In this document: piece after piece, positions 8,760 through 17,245 of the stretch
Position numbering within the stretch: the stretch's first letter is position 1
How the letters are laid out: the number at the start of each line of letters is the position of its first letter
DNA from: Fimadaptatus sp050946055
Lineage (GTDB): Bacteria > Bacillota > Clostridia > Christensenellales > Aristaeellaceae
Direction: 5' to 3'
Assembly: GCA_050946055.1 (NCBI GenBank)
Contig: JBMNUB010000001.1
Span: 107,154 to 171,153 of the forward strand
Length of the DNA stretch: 64,000 nucleotides
Notes under the pieces: model-generated
Databases searched by the model: none
The model's input: the letters and a program-made list of their open reading frames with translations, nothing else
What the model was told of the DNA's origin: nothing
Made by a program: the position numbers and the translations under genes

Positions 8760-9482
8760 ATGAGCCGGCTGGGCGACAACATCAAAAAGGCAAGACTGGA
8801 AAAGAAGATGACGGCAAAGCAGCTGGGCAAAAAGTGCGGGCTGTCCGAGAGCGTTATACTGGACGTGGAGGCGGGTACGCGCATACTCTCCGACGTGCAG
8901 GCTCGCACCATATCCAAGGTGCTGGGGCTTAGCGACATGCAGTCAACGAGCGCGTTCGGCATGGAGCTGGACGCGGCTTCGGCGGCCATGGCCGCGCCCG
9001 CGCGCCCGCCCAAGCCCTATAAATATGAGCCGGTAAAGCCGATAGTTCCCGGCAAGCCGCAGAAGGAGGAGGCTGCACCCTCGGATGCGTGGCTGGATGC
9101 GCTGGGCGGAGTTATGAAGCGCGTGCCGATAATGGACGAGAGCGGCATAGTGATAGAGCATCGCATGCTGCCGGTGATAGGCGGCAAGATAGAGGGCGGT
9201 CAGCCCGACAAGGTGTTCTACTACCGCTGCCCCGACGACAGCATGCGCGGCTTCCGCCTTCAGGCGGGCGATCTGCTGCTGACCATACCGCAGGCCACGC
9301 CGGTTGACGATTCGATAATGATAATCGAGCAGAACAATGTGCGCGTGGCGCGCAAGATAAAGCGGCTGGAGGGCAATCGCGTGATGCTGCAGAGCTTTGA
9401 CCGCGAGTTCAAGTCGCAGACCGTGGGCAATCACGACGTGACTTTCATAGGAAAATGCGTGAGAATGGAGGTAAAACTGTGA
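8760..9482 (+). CDS. XRE-family regulator with C-terminal S24/LexA-like domain
   Basis: A 240-residue protein. Residues about 5-58 form an XRE-type helix-turn-helix (LGDNIKKARLEKKMTAKQLG, then CGLSESVILDVEAGTR). A Pro-rich linker (80-105) leads to a peptidase S24-like domain: CPDDSM with Ser161 at the nucleophile position, LQAGDLLLTIP, and VARKIKRLEGN holding candidate general-base lysines (199, 201). Such proteins can be cleavable repressors, but I see no clear self-cleavage site. The start at 8760 has GGGAGG 9 bases upstream. The stop overlaps the start of the next gene (GTGA), so the secreted protein downstream is its translationally coupled partner. Confidence 0.88.
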   Translation: MSRLGDNIKKARLEKKMTAKQLGKKCGLSESVILDVEAGTRILSDVQARTISKVLGLSDMQSTSAFGMELDAASAAMAAPARPPKPYKYEPVKPIVPGKPQKEEAAPSDAWLDALGGVMKRVPIMDESGIVIEHRMLPVIGGKIEGGQPDKVFYYRCPDDSMRGFRLQAGDLLLTIPQATPVDDSIMIIEQNNVRVARKIKRLEGNRVMLQSFDREFKSQTVGNHDVTFIGKCVRMEVKL

Positions 9483-10645
9483 CAAAAAGGCGTATCATGG
9501 CGCTGGCGCTGGCCGCGTGCATGCTGGCGCTTAATGCCCCCGCGCTGGCCACCGGGCTGATAGGCTCGGTGTCGGGCGTAAAGGAGGGCGAGGATATACA
9601 GGCATACAATCAGGGCGATTTGGTGGCGCAGGAGCCCGAGTACACGCCCGAGGCGACTCAGCCTGGGCAGGACGCAGCGCTGCCCATGCCCGCGCCCGCC
9701 GGCACTATGAGCGAGGCGGAACAGGCGCTCTATCAGCGCCTTGCCGGTGAATCTCCCATACAGGAGGGCTGGCAGATAGAGTTCGCGGGCGACTCTGTGC
9801 TGGTCATGCTGGCCGCGCCCGACCTGATTGTCTGGCGAATAGCGCCCGAGAGCGGCATAATGGAGCTGCTCTGGAGCCGCGACCTGCACGAGTTCCTGCC
9901 CGACAGCGAGGGCAATCCCTCCGTTGCGGTGTCGCCCGACGGCACGCGCGCGCTGCTTGCGCCGTCCGATGGCTCGGTGTACCTGATAGACGCGGCCTCT
10001 CAGCAGCAGATAGCTCCCGCAGGCACTGCGCCCGGACGCTTTATATGGGCGTGCGACTCCCAGTCCTATGCTTATCAGACCGAGGACGGCATACATGTGT
10101 TCACGCCGTCGTTTGGCGAGCTTAAGATAGCGGGAGAGGTGATAATGCCCATATCTGATGAGATGGACTGGCTCAATCCCGGAGCGACGCCCGAGGCGCT
10201 TGCCGAACTGCTGGGAAGCGATAAGTGGACATATGCAGGCACAGGCATGAACTGCGTGCTGTTTGACAGCGGGGATGGCGCCGCGAGCTGTGCCTACCTC
10301 ATGGAAACTGGCGCGGTGGTGAACTATCCCGAGACTATATACAGTTCCATGACCATAGGCAAAAGTGGCGCCTGCCCGATATACGACGAGAGCGCCAAGC
10401 GCTACCGGCTGTATACCAGCGACGGTTCATTTGCGGATATACCCATGCTGGAGGTCATAAACGAGAGCAAGATGGCCAACCCATACGGCTGGCTGGGCGA
10501 CAGCGTGTGCGTGCTGGAACAGGATGCGTCCTCGCGCAGCAGCTTCCGCCTGCATGCCGCCAATACTGCTACCGGCATAACCTACACTCTGCTCACTCCC
10601 TGGGAGTATGCTGACATAATCAGCAGCCAGAGGAAGCCTGAATAG
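9479..10645 (+). CDS. Secreted protein of unknown function with propeller-like repeats, coupled to the XRE/S24 regulator
   Basis: A 388-residue protein with a clear signal peptide (MTKRRIMALALAACMLALNAPALA). The GTG start at 9479 overlaps the TGA of the regulator gene and has GGAGGT 6 bases upstream. An acidic, Pro-rich linker (about residues 30-75) is followed by segments resembling WD40/TolB or PQQ blades, such as VAVSPDGTRALLAPSDGSVY followed by LIDAAS. I do not recognise a named family. The coupling means the regulator and this exported protein are made together; a surface sensor or a target of the regulator are both possible. A strong terminator follows. Confidence 0.8.
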   Translation: MTKRRIMALALAACMLALNAPALATGLIGSVSGVKEGEDIQAYNQGDLVAQEPEYTPEATQPGQDAALPMPAPAGTMSEAEQALYQRLAGESPIQEGWQIEFAGDSVLVMLAAPDLIVWRIAPESGIMELLWSRDLHEFLPDSEGNPSVAVSPDGTRALLAPSDGSVYLIDAASQQQIAPAGTAPGRFIWACDSQSYAYQTEDGIHVFTPSFGELKIAGEVIMPISDEMDWLNPGATPEALAELLGSDKWTYAGTGMNCVLFDSGDGAASCAYLMETGAVVNYPETIYSSMTIGKSGACPIYDESAKRYRLYTSDGSFADIPMLEVINESKMANPYGWLGDSVCVLEQDASSRSSFRLHAANTATGITYTLLTPWEYADIISSQRKPE

Positions 10646-10654
10646 GCATAGCGT

Positions 10655-10700
10655 AAAGGCGCGCCTGCGTTCGTAAATGCGGATGCAGGCACGCCTTTAT
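10655..10700 (+). terminator. Terminator after the XRE/secreted-protein operon
   Basis: AAAGGCGCGCCTGC pairs with GCAGGCACGCCTTTA (one mismatch) and ends in TTTATT; it could act on both strands. Confidence 0.8.
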
Positions 10701-10836
10701 TCGGCACGAATGCCGTGCAGGCTGTGCAAGATGCGTGACTAATGCATGAGCGCGGGCATTCGCGCTTGCGTACCGCTCAGCTGCGCTCTTATCTAAAGCG
10801 GATGCGCTTTTACATATACAAGCTGATAAAGTGCAT

Positions 10837-10885
10837 AAAAGCGCTCCGCCCTCCCATGCCTGTGCGTGAAAGAGCGGAGCGCTTT
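10837..10885 (-). terminator. Terminator of xpt
   Basis: On the minus strand AAAGCGCTCCG pairs with CGGAGCGCTTTT, 20 bases after the xpt stop. Confidence 0.85.
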
Positions 10886-10905
10886 GCTCAGCGCATACTT
10901 GGCGC

Positions 10906-11478
10906 TTATTCTGCGAAATCTATCTCGCCCATGGCCATGCGGCTCACGCGCGCCAGCGAGTGCAGGTTGTAGCCCAGCTTTATGAGGCGGTCGTGGCCGG
11001 GCTGGAAGGCCTTCTCTATTACCGCGCCTATGCCGGCCACGGTCGCGCCGGCCTGCTCGACTATGGAGCATGCGCCCAGCGCAGCCTCGCCAAAGGCCAG
11101 GAAGTCATCTATAACCAGCACGCGGTCGCCGGGGGCGATGTATTTGCGCGACGCGGTGAGCTGATATCGGCGGGACTTGGTGAAAGACTGTACTTCGCAC
11201 TGTATCAGGTCATCGCTGAGTATGCGCGAGGTCTGCTTCTTCATTATCAGCAGCGGCACGCCCAGCTTTTCGGCGGTGGCTAGCGCGGGCGCTATGCCGG
11301 ACGACTCTATCGTGGCCACGCGGGTCACGCCGCTGTCTGCAAATATGCGCGCGAATTCCTCGCCTATGGCATGCATGAGGGCAGGATCCACCTGATGATT
11401 GAGAAAGCTGTCCACCTTGAGCACTTCGCTGTTAAGCACACGACCCTCGGCGCGTATGCGTTCCTTGAGCAATTCCAT
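10906..11478 (-). CDS. xpt: Xanthine phosphoribosyltransferase
   Basis: A 190-residue cytoplasmic purine-salvage enzyme that converts xanthine and PRPP to XMP. The length matches the Xpt family. Typical features are the N-terminal VLKVDSFLNHQVDP, IESSGIAPA, and the PRPP-binding loop VLVIDDFLAFGEA. The start has GGGGAGG 6 bases upstream. The leader from the predicted promoter is only about 45 nucleotides, too short for the guanine riboswitch that often precedes xpt, and no conserved purine-riboswitch core is visible. It is transcribed alone between two terminators. Confidence 0.95.
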   Translation of the reverse strand: MELLKERIRAEGRVLNSEVLKVDSFLNHQVDPALMHAIGEEFARIFADSGVTRVATIESSGIAPALATAEKLGVPLLIMKKQTSRILSDDLIQCEVQSFTKSRRYQLTASRKYIAPGDRVLVIDDFLAFGEAALGACSIVEQAGATVAGIGAVIEKAFQPGHDRLIKLGYNLHSLARVSRMAMGEIDFAE

Positions 11479-11528
11479 GAAATTCCTCCCCGGCGCTGTG
11501 CGCCGCGTATGATTGATGATTTATGTCG

Positions 11529-11534
11529 ATTATA
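11529..11534 (-). promoter_or_regulatory. -10 element of xpt
   Basis: TATAAT on the minus strand about 50 bases upstream of the xpt start. The -35 region is weak (CATCAC at 17 bases), so an activator or another sigma contact may be needed. Confidence 0.5.
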
Positions 11535-11769
11535 CACGCTGAGTGTTAAAAGTGATGGCGCGTTTTCGGCATTTGCGGCGCAATATGCGCGCATACAGCA
11601 GCTGCATGTGCATGCACAGGCGATGCGTGGACAGTACAGATGTACGCGGCAATCCGGACAATATGACCGCGCCGCAATGCGCATGAGCGGCGGCACGGGC
11701 GGCGCAGCCGAAACGGGTGCATATTCAGGCAAGCGATGCCAGAAGCAGGCACACCCAAAGGCAGAGACA

Positions 11770-11866
11770 TGCACACCCACGGGCAAACTGGTTCCGGTAG
11801 CATGCGCATTCACGGGCAAGCTGCCGCCGGTGGCATGCGCACCCACGGGCAAACTGCCTCATGGAG
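11770..11866. repeat. Tandem repeat, 33-bp unit, three copies
   Basis: The core cacgggcaaactg recurs at 11778, 11811 (as cacgggcaagctg) and 11844, an exact 33-bp period, with gcatgcgca shared between units. A 33-bp period keeps a reading frame open, but no ribosome site or codon bias supports a gene. Apart from this repeat and the terminator at its end, the 11535-12013 gap holds nothing I can identify. Confidence 0.75.
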
Positions 11867-11956
11867 CAGCCCCCACAAGCAAGCGCGGCTGTGATGGCGG
11901 TGCATGCGCTAAGCGGCAGGGCGATTCGCATAAACCAGTATCGCGCATCCATAAGC

Positions 11957-11986
11957 AAAACGCGGCCGGCGCATCATGCGCCAGCC
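11957..11986 (-). terminator. Terminator of the fucose isomerase-like gene
   Basis: On the minus strand GGCTGGCGCA pairs with TGCGCCGGCC around a 3-base loop, followed by GCGTTTTGC, 28 bases after the stop. Confidence 0.75.
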
Positions 11987-12013
11987 GTGTTGCCGCTTTA
12001 ATGCTGTTTTGAC

Positions 12014-13495
12014 TTACGCGAAGGGGTTCTCGTCCTTGTAGAGCATGCCCTTGGGCTGGTTGAAGGCCACATCCTCTATGCCCAGCAGCTTCATGGCGCT
12101 GAACAGAGCCTTGCCCACGCTGCCGAACGCCACCGCGCCGTGGTGCGGGTAGTTCTTGGCGATGAGCACATGGCGGTAGAAGCGATCCATCTCGGGTATG
12201 CCGAATATGCCTATGCCGCCGAAGGACTTGGTGTCCACGGGCAGTATCTCGCCCTGCGCCACATAGGAGTGCAGCGTGGTGTCAGCCGCGCTCTGCAGGC
12301 GGAAGAAGGTGATCTTGCCGGGCTTGATGCGGCCATCCAGCGTGCCGCGGGTGATGTCGGGCTCGCTGTCGGGCTCGAGGGAGCGCTTCATTATCAGCTG
12401 GTACTTCATGGTGGGGTTCACCAGATGGCAGGCGGGGGTGTTGCCGCAGTGGAAGCCCATGAAGGTCTCGCTCTGACGGTACTCGAAGGTGCCGCGTATG
12501 CCCTCGTCGTAGATGTCGCGCGGCACGGAGTTGTTGATGTCCAGCAGCGTGGGCGCTACCTCGGTGGCGCAGGCGCATATGAACTCGCTCAGCGCGCCGT
12601 AGATATCGACCTCGCAGGATACGGGCATCAGGCGGGAAGCCAGACGGCTGTTCACATAGCAGGGGACGAACTTGAACTCGGTCTGGAACGCCGGCCAGCA
12701 CTTGTTGGCGAAGGCGACGTACTTGCTCATGCCCTTGTGCGCCTCGGCGAAGTCCATAAGGGTCAGCTCATACTGCGCAAGGCGGGGCAGTATGCCGGGC
12801 ATCTTGTTGCCCTCGCCCAGCTCGCGCTCCATGTCGGCGATGACCTCGGGGATTCGGGGATCGTTGGCGTGCTGGTTGTAGGCGACCAGCAGATCCAGCT
12901 CGGAATGCTCCTCAACGGCTACGCCCAGATCGTAGAGCGCCTTTATGGGAGCGTTGCAGGCCACGAAGTCGTTGGGACGCGGGCCAAAGGCGATTATCTT
13001 GAGGCCGCGCACGCCCAGTATCACGCGCGCCACGGGTATGAACTCGGCTATCATAGCCGATACCTCGGCGGCGGTGCCTACCGGATACTCGGGGATGTAT
13101 ACGCGCAGGCCGCGCATCTTGAGGTTGTAGGAAGCGTTCAGCATGCCGCAGTAAGCGTCGCCGCGGCCGTCAAACAGGTCGTTGCCGGTCTCCTCGGCGG
13201 CGGCCACGAACATGACCGGGCCGTCGAAGTTCTGCGCAACCAGAGTCTCGGGGGTCTCAGGGCCAAAGTTGCCCAGATACATGACCAGCGCGTTTACGCC
13301 GTTGGCCTTGAGCTCCTCAAGAGCGCGGGCAGCATCCTGCTCGTTCTCTACGGTGGTCTCTATCTCGACTATCTCGCCGCCGGCGTTGCGGAACGCCTCG
13401 ACTACCGCCTTGCGGCGGCGCTGGCTCAGCTCTATCGGGAAGCAGTCGCGGCTTACGGCCACTATGCCCAGCTTTACCTCGGGTATATTGCTCAT
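12014..13495 (-). CDS. L-fucose/L-arabinose isomerase family protein
   Basis: A 493-residue protein of the FucI/AraA-type isomerase superfamily, which interconverts aldoses and ketoses with a divalent metal. The N-terminal half has the family's periplasmic-binding-like folds (VKLGIVAVSRDCFP; VARVILGVRGLKIIAFGPRP); the C-terminal half carries VSCEVDIYGALSEF, FHCGNTPACHL and YPHHGAVAFGSVG. Its sequence is not that of canonical FucI, so the substrate is only guessed. The start has GGAGGA 7 bases upstream and an extended -10 promoter. It lies alone, but a GH95 fucosidase is encoded 22 kb away, so a role in deoxy-sugar use is a reasonable inference. Confidence 0.82.
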   Translation of the reverse strand: MSNIPEVKLGIVAVSRDCFPIELSQRRRKAVVEAFRNAGGEIVEIETTVENEQDAARALEELKANGVNALVMYLGNFGPETPETLVAQNFDGPVMFVAAAEETGNDLFDGRGDAYCGMLNASYNLKMRGLRVYIPEYPVGTAAEVSAMIAEFIPVARVILGVRGLKIIAFGPRPNDFVACNAPIKALYDLGVAVEEHSELDLLVAYNQHANDPRIPEVIADMERELGEGNKMPGILPRLAQYELTLMDFAEAHKGMSKYVAFANKCWPAFQTEFKFVPCYVNSRLASRLMPVSCEVDIYGALSEFICACATEVAPTLLDINNSVPRDIYDEGIRGTFEYRQSETFMGFHCGNTPACHLVNPTMKYQLIMKRSLEPDSEPDITRGTLDGRIKPGKITFFRLQSAADTTLHSYVAQGEILPVDTKSFGGIGIFGIPEMDRFYRHVLIAKNYPHHGAVAFGSVGKALFSAMKLLGIEDVAFNQPKGMLYKDENPFA

Positions 13496-13559
13496 ATCCT
13501 TATTCCTCCGTTTCGTCGCGGCATTAGCCGCGCGTGACGCCCTTTTGAGGCTTTATCAT

Positions 13560-13588
13560 ATTATACCATGTATTGCGCAAGGTGCAAC
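13560..13588 (-). promoter_or_regulatory. Extended -10 promoter of the isomerase gene
   Basis: On the minus strand TGGTATAAT (extended -10) is preceded at 16 bases by TTGCAC, about 65 bases upstream of the start codon. Confidence 0.65.
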
Positions 13589-13718
13589 CGATTTTTTGTT
13601 CTTTGCGGGGATATTCAAGAAAAAAATTGTGCGCTAAACCTATCGACACAATAGTCAGCACGGCGACAATATTAACATAATGGCCGCAGACCCCGCAAGC
13701 GGCAGCGGCGGAGAGGTG

Positions 13719-14033
13719 CGCGCAACCTGCGAGTGGGATTGAGTGAAGTGCCGCCCGCATGGAAGTGCGCTCCCGGCGCAGTGCAGCCAGCCAAGCGCGC
13801 GGTGGGATGTGGCAGGGGCGGAGTAGAGCAAGGCGCGCGCAACCTGCGAGTGCGATTGAGTGAAGTGCCGCCCGCATGGAAGTGCGCTCCCGCGCAGTGC
13901 AGCCAGCCAAGCGCGCAGTGGGATGTGGCAGGGGCGGAGTAGAGCAAGGCGCGCGCAACCTGCGAGTGCGATTGAGTGAAGTGCCGCCCGCATGGAAGTG
14001 CGCTCCCGCGCAGTGCAGCCAGCCAAGCGCGCG
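13719..14033. repeat. Tandem repeat, about 116-bp unit, nearly three copies
   Basis: Units begin at 13721, 13838 and 13954 with cgcaacctgcgagtg and share gaagtgccgcccgcatggaa, cgcagtgcagccagccaagc and ggatgtggcaggggcggagt. Periods are 117 and 116 bp because one unit has an extra G. Long open frames on both strands here are repeat artefacts. From 14034 to 14420 I see no gene. Confidence 0.9.
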
Positions 14034-14336
14034 GGGACTGACTGGCGCCATGCGCCGCTGCATCAAAGCGAGCGCAACTGCCACAACCATAGTCCGACAA
14101 GAGCATACTTTAGCGCCTGATGACAGCGAAATGCCGGGCCAAACAGGCACGCCGGTCTGCTGCGCCGCAAATCCCGGGGTGCGGAGAGCGCACATGTTCA
14201 TTTTGGCGATGAGCCGGGCGCGGCGCTTGAAATCGGCGCGCGGCTGCTCGGCGCAAATTGTGCGGTTCATCTGGAAGCTCACCGCGCCCGTATATGCGCG
14301 GCAGATGCCTGCGGGCCGGCGGGGCGGGGGAGCTTG

Positions 14337-14383
14337 CGCCTGCGCATCAGCCCGTCAAAAGGACTTTTTTGACAAGCTGATTA
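14337..14383. repeat. Hairpin related to the element at 42987
   Basis: CCCGTCAAAAGGACTTTTTTGACAAGC forms a GTCAAAA/TTTTGAC stem with a T run and is preceded by gcgggggagctt. The same two parts, gcttgtcaaa...tttttgacaagc and cgggggagaagctccccc, occur at 42985-43037, suggesting a dispersed structured element. Confidence 0.5.
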
Positions 14384-14480
14384 CAAATTGCGGGTTTGTT
14401 TGTGTCATATGGGGGACATCGATTGACACGCGCGATGCCGTATGGGAAAATATCACAAGAGGAAGGGATGGGTCGCATAT

Positions 14481-15458
14481 ATGGACAGCGGAAGAATATG
14501 GGCGCGTGCGCGTATCGCGCTGGTGCTGACGCTTTTAGGGTGCATGGTCGCGGGCAGCGCCTGTGCCATAACTCCCGCGCAGTACAGGCGAGCGCTGGAA
14601 CGCAATGTGGAAAATTACAGCGCCACTAGGTCGTGGAGCCGGATTGTGAGTCAGCTGTGCGCGGACGAGGCCACGCTGATGGACGGCGACGGCACATTTG
14701 CCATAACCGATGACGCAGGCAACGACTATCTGACCACCAGTGCCGCGCGCATAAGCATACGCGGCGAAGTGCAGGGCGGCGAGATAGTGAGCCTGGCCGT
14801 ATGCGTCGCGCCCAACGAGAAAATGTCGGCGGAATACGAGTTTCAGGCGTTTTCGCTGAGCGAGATAGCGTTTGAGTCGCTGCTGGAGGGCGGAGCGGCC
14901 TATTCGGACATGAGCGCGTATCTGTTTCTGTATGACCTGTATCCCTGCGCTATGTGGGCGGGAGATTCGGCATTTGACGACAACTCGCGCTCCATGACCA
15001 CGGCGCTGGGCGGCAAGCGGTATGACATATCGGCATCCTCGGCGCGCGATACAGGTTCGGTGACGATAAACGTGCGCGTGCTGGGCGAGGCCTCGCAGAC
15101 GGATGAGGCCGATGCGCTGGACAACCTGAACGCCAACTACGCCTTTGAGAGCATATGCTCGCTGGTGTACGAGCTGGACGTGTGCGGCGACTCCTGCGTG
15201 ACGCTGATGCGGCAGGGCGATACCAGCGACGCGCCCATGGAGCTTATGGGAGACATGCGCTCATGCGCCCGCGACTACTACGCGCTGGGCGCGGAAAGCT
15301 ACACAAAGCTCGGCAAGCTCACGTCCGACCTTACGCCCGCCTTTGACGGCATGGTCAGCGCCATAGAGTCGCTGGAAAACGGCGTGACCGGCGAGGGTAT
15401 AGACGCACTGGAGAGCTCGGTCAGCGCAATGAGCGCTGCGCTGAGGGAGATGTACTGA
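14481..15458 (+). CDS. Secreted protein of unknown function
   Basis: A 325-residue protein from the ATG at 14481, with a positively charged start and a hydrophobic stretch (ARIALVLTLLGCMVAGSACA). LLGC could also be a lipobox. The mature part is acidic, Ser/Ala-rich and without a family I recognise; four or more cysteines (YPCAMW, ESICSL, DVCGDSC) could form disulfides. The C-terminal 80 residues look helical. GGAAGGG lies 13 bases upstream, a rather long spacing, so the start is uncertain; an in-frame ATG at 14442 has no ribosome site. TTGACA at 14423 may be part of its promoter, but the -10 is poor. It is a single-gene unit ending at a strong terminator. Confidence 0.75.
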   Translation: MDSGRIWARARIALVLTLLGCMVAGSACAITPAQYRRALERNVENYSATRSWSRIVSQLCADEATLMDGDGTFAITDDAGNDYLTTSAARISIRGEVQGGEIVSLAVCVAPNEKMSAEYEFQAFSLSEIAFESLLEGGAAYSDMSAYLFLYDLYPCAMWAGDSAFDDNSRSMTTALGGKRYDISASSARDTGSVTINVRVLGEASQTDEADALDNLNANYAFESICSLVYELDVCGDSCVTLMRQGDTSDAPMELMGDMRSCARDYYALGAESYTKLGKLTSDLTPAFDGMVSAIESLENGVTGEGIDALESSVSAMSAALREMY

Positions 15459-15565
15459 TCGCGCGCCTTGAGTGCGCGATGCGTGGGGCGCGGCCTGCGC
15501 GCCCGCCATGCGCCGCTTTGCGCGGCGGCATGTGATGTTAAGCTGCCGCGCCTGCAAAATCACAT

Positions 15566-15610
15566 AAAGAGCGCCGGCCTGCCAGAAAGCTGACAGGCCG
15601 GCGCTCTTTA
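15566..15610. terminator. Bidirectional terminator between convergent genes
   Basis: AAAGAGCGCCGGCCTG pairs perfectly with CAGGCCGGCGCTCTTT around a 13-base loop, with A and T runs on the two sides. It serves the secreted-protein gene on the plus strand and the carboxypeptidase gene on the minus strand. Confidence 0.95.
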
Positions 15611-15615
15611 TGCAT

Positions 15616-16458
15616 TCACGGGCGGTTATCGCCGCTGAGCAGCTCCACATACTCCTCCAGACACAGCCCAAGCTCGGTCATCTCCTTTGCAGCCTCGCGT
15701 CCAACGTATCTGTAATGCCAGGGCTCATAGATTATGCCGGTAATATCGCTCTTGCCATTGGGATAGCGCAGCACAAAGCCGTACTCCCAGCTGTGCGCCA
15801 TCAGCCACTGCTGAACTCCGGTGTGTTCCTGCGTTTCATCGAGGTTTTGATTGGTCAGATCGACTATGTCCAGCGCCAGCGCGGTCTGATGCTCGCTCGT
15901 CCCCGGAACGGCCACCACCTTGCTGGCTTCCGCCCTCGCAGCATCGAAATTATATCCCTCCGCCATAAGGCGGTAGACCTTGTTCTCGAAAAGGCTGGAC
16001 TGCTTCTCCATGGAGCGGTAGGACGAGCATATCAGCGGCGACAGCCCCGCCGCGCGGCAGTCATCCATCATCTGCTGCAGGTCGGGATAGGCGCGCGAGT
16101 CTATGGCATGGCCGTTTAGCAGCTCGGTCAGCTCCACCGCATAGTCTGCGGGTATCCCGTTCCAAGGATTGACCAGTATCAGCCGCCAGTCGTCCACAGC
16201 CGGTGACTGCGGCGGAATGGCGGGGCTTGTGGATATGGGCGGCTCGCGCAGCGCGCTGTGCTGCTGAGGCAGTGCGCTTTGCGCGGCGGCGGGCAGCGTC
16301 TGCGCGGGCAGATGCACGGCGCTTGTTTCCCTGCTGGCGGCTGTATTGTGCGAAGCGTATATGAACAAAACAGGCACGGCGCATGCGGCCAGCAGCAGCA
16401 TGGCGCGCTTATGCCGGCTCGCTTTTCGGCGGCACTTAAGGCCTGTCCTATGTTGCAT
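15616..16458 (-). CDS. D-alanyl-D-alanine carboxypeptidase, VanY/M15 family
   Basis: A 280-residue zinc DD-carboxypeptidase that would trim terminal D-Ala from peptidoglycan stem peptides outside the cell. A membrane anchor (AMLLLAACAVPVLFIYA, about residues 19-35) and a Pro/Ser-rich linker precede the catalytic domain. Visible motifs are SSYRSMEKQ, the zinc-binding GTSEHQTALALDIVD (SxHxxxxxxD) and EPWHYRYVG with the catalytic Glu and third zinc His. The start has GGGGGGAG upstream. It lies 88 bases after the lipoprotein gene of a two-component system, the order RR-HK-lipoprotein-VanY, reminiscent of vanRS-vanY control; resistance itself is not implied because no ligase gene is present. Confidence 0.9.
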   Translation of the reverse strand: MQHRTGLKCRRKASRHKRAMLLLAACAVPVLFIYASHNTAASRETSAVHLPAQTLPAAAQSALPQQHSALREPPISTSPAIPPQSPAVDDWRLILVNPWNGIPADYAVELTELLNGHAIDSRAYPDLQQMMDDCRAAGLSPLICSSYRSMEKQSSLFENKVYRLMAEGYNFDAARAEASKVVAVPGTSEHQTALALDIVDLTNQNLDETQEHTGVQQWLMAHSWEYGFVLRYPNGKSDITGIIYEPWHYRYVGREAAKEMTELGLCLEEYVELLSGDNRP

Positions 16459-16546
16459 AAAGACTCCCCCCTTGCTGTGATATGACCATATCTTAGCAGG
16501 GAGAAGCCTTGAAACGGACTGGGATCGGCAAACAAACGGCAAATAT

Positions 16547-17245
16547 TCAGTGAAACGATATTACATCATGTGATATGAACAGGTAAACATCCTGAGTGTA
16601 CTGTAAATCGCCATTGGATACGGGAAAGCTCATCGTCCATTCGTTTTCCGATATATCGCTGCGCGCCATGCCTATATCGGGCTCGCCGTAATAGCTGCGG
16701 CAAAATTCCAGCCAGCGCTCCGCAATCCGCTGCGGATCTTCAGCAACATCGTCTGACGGTGGCAGGGACAGTTGCAGGCTCAGCATCTTCCCCGTGACGT
16801 CATCCAGCGCCATGCTGGAGCCATAGCCATACCCGTTCCACCAGGAGCAGCGCCATATGAGCGCGGTTCTTACCTCGCCTATATCGGCTATCATAAGCTC
16901 AGAATATGCGGAACTGCTTTGCTCAGACAGGCCGATGCCGGGAATGATTCCGCTTTGCCGCAGCAGCTCATACACGTCATGCGCTTTTGACAAGGCATCC
17001 TGACTCGACATGTTCTTGCCCTGCCGCATGGGTATTGATGAGGTGGCGTTGGAATACATCCAAAACGCATCCATTGCGGATGGATCGGACAGGTCGAGCG
17101 AATTGAGCATATCCATATTCCGGATTCCGGCCTGCGCGTGCAGCCAATGGTCCTGCAAAAGTGACGCGACAGAGGGCATGAACGCGCCGCAGGCAACGAC
17201 TGCGCATGTCAAAAGAACGGCGGCGAGTTTTTTTATCGGGCGCAT
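16547..17245 (-). CDS. Putative lipoprotein encoded with the histidine kinase
   Basis: A 232-residue protein with a signal sequence ending in a lipobox-like VVAC (Cys19), so probably anchored to the outer face of the membrane. The body resembles no family I can name; it contains a Trp-rich segment IWRCSWWNGYGYGSSMALDD followed by DVTGKMLSL and an amphipathic C-terminus. The start has AAGGAGGT and overlaps the end of the histidine kinase gene by 13 bases, so the two are translated together. Proteins coupled in this way often modulate the kinase's sensing; that role is inferred. Confidence 0.75.
   Translation of the reverse strand: MRPIKKLAAVLLTCAVVACGAFMPSVASLLQDHWLHAQAGIRNMDMLNSLDLSDPSAMDAFWMYSNATSSIPMRQGKNMSSQDALSKAHDVYELLRQSGIIPGIGLSEQSSSAYSELMIADIGEVRTALIWRCSWWNGYGYGSSMALDDVTGKMLSLQLSLPPSDDVAEDPQRIAERWLEFCRSYYGEPDIGMARSDISENEWTMSFPVSNGDLQYTQDVYLFISHDVISFH

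Noticed and set aside
11479..11600. Guanine riboswitch before xpt
   Set aside because: The leader from the predicted promoter is only about 45 nucleotides and has no purine-riboswitch core.
13524..14282. Long minus-strand frame across the 116-bp repeats
   Set aside because: It is created by the repeat and has no start signals; copies with 117 and 116 bp would shift a real frame.
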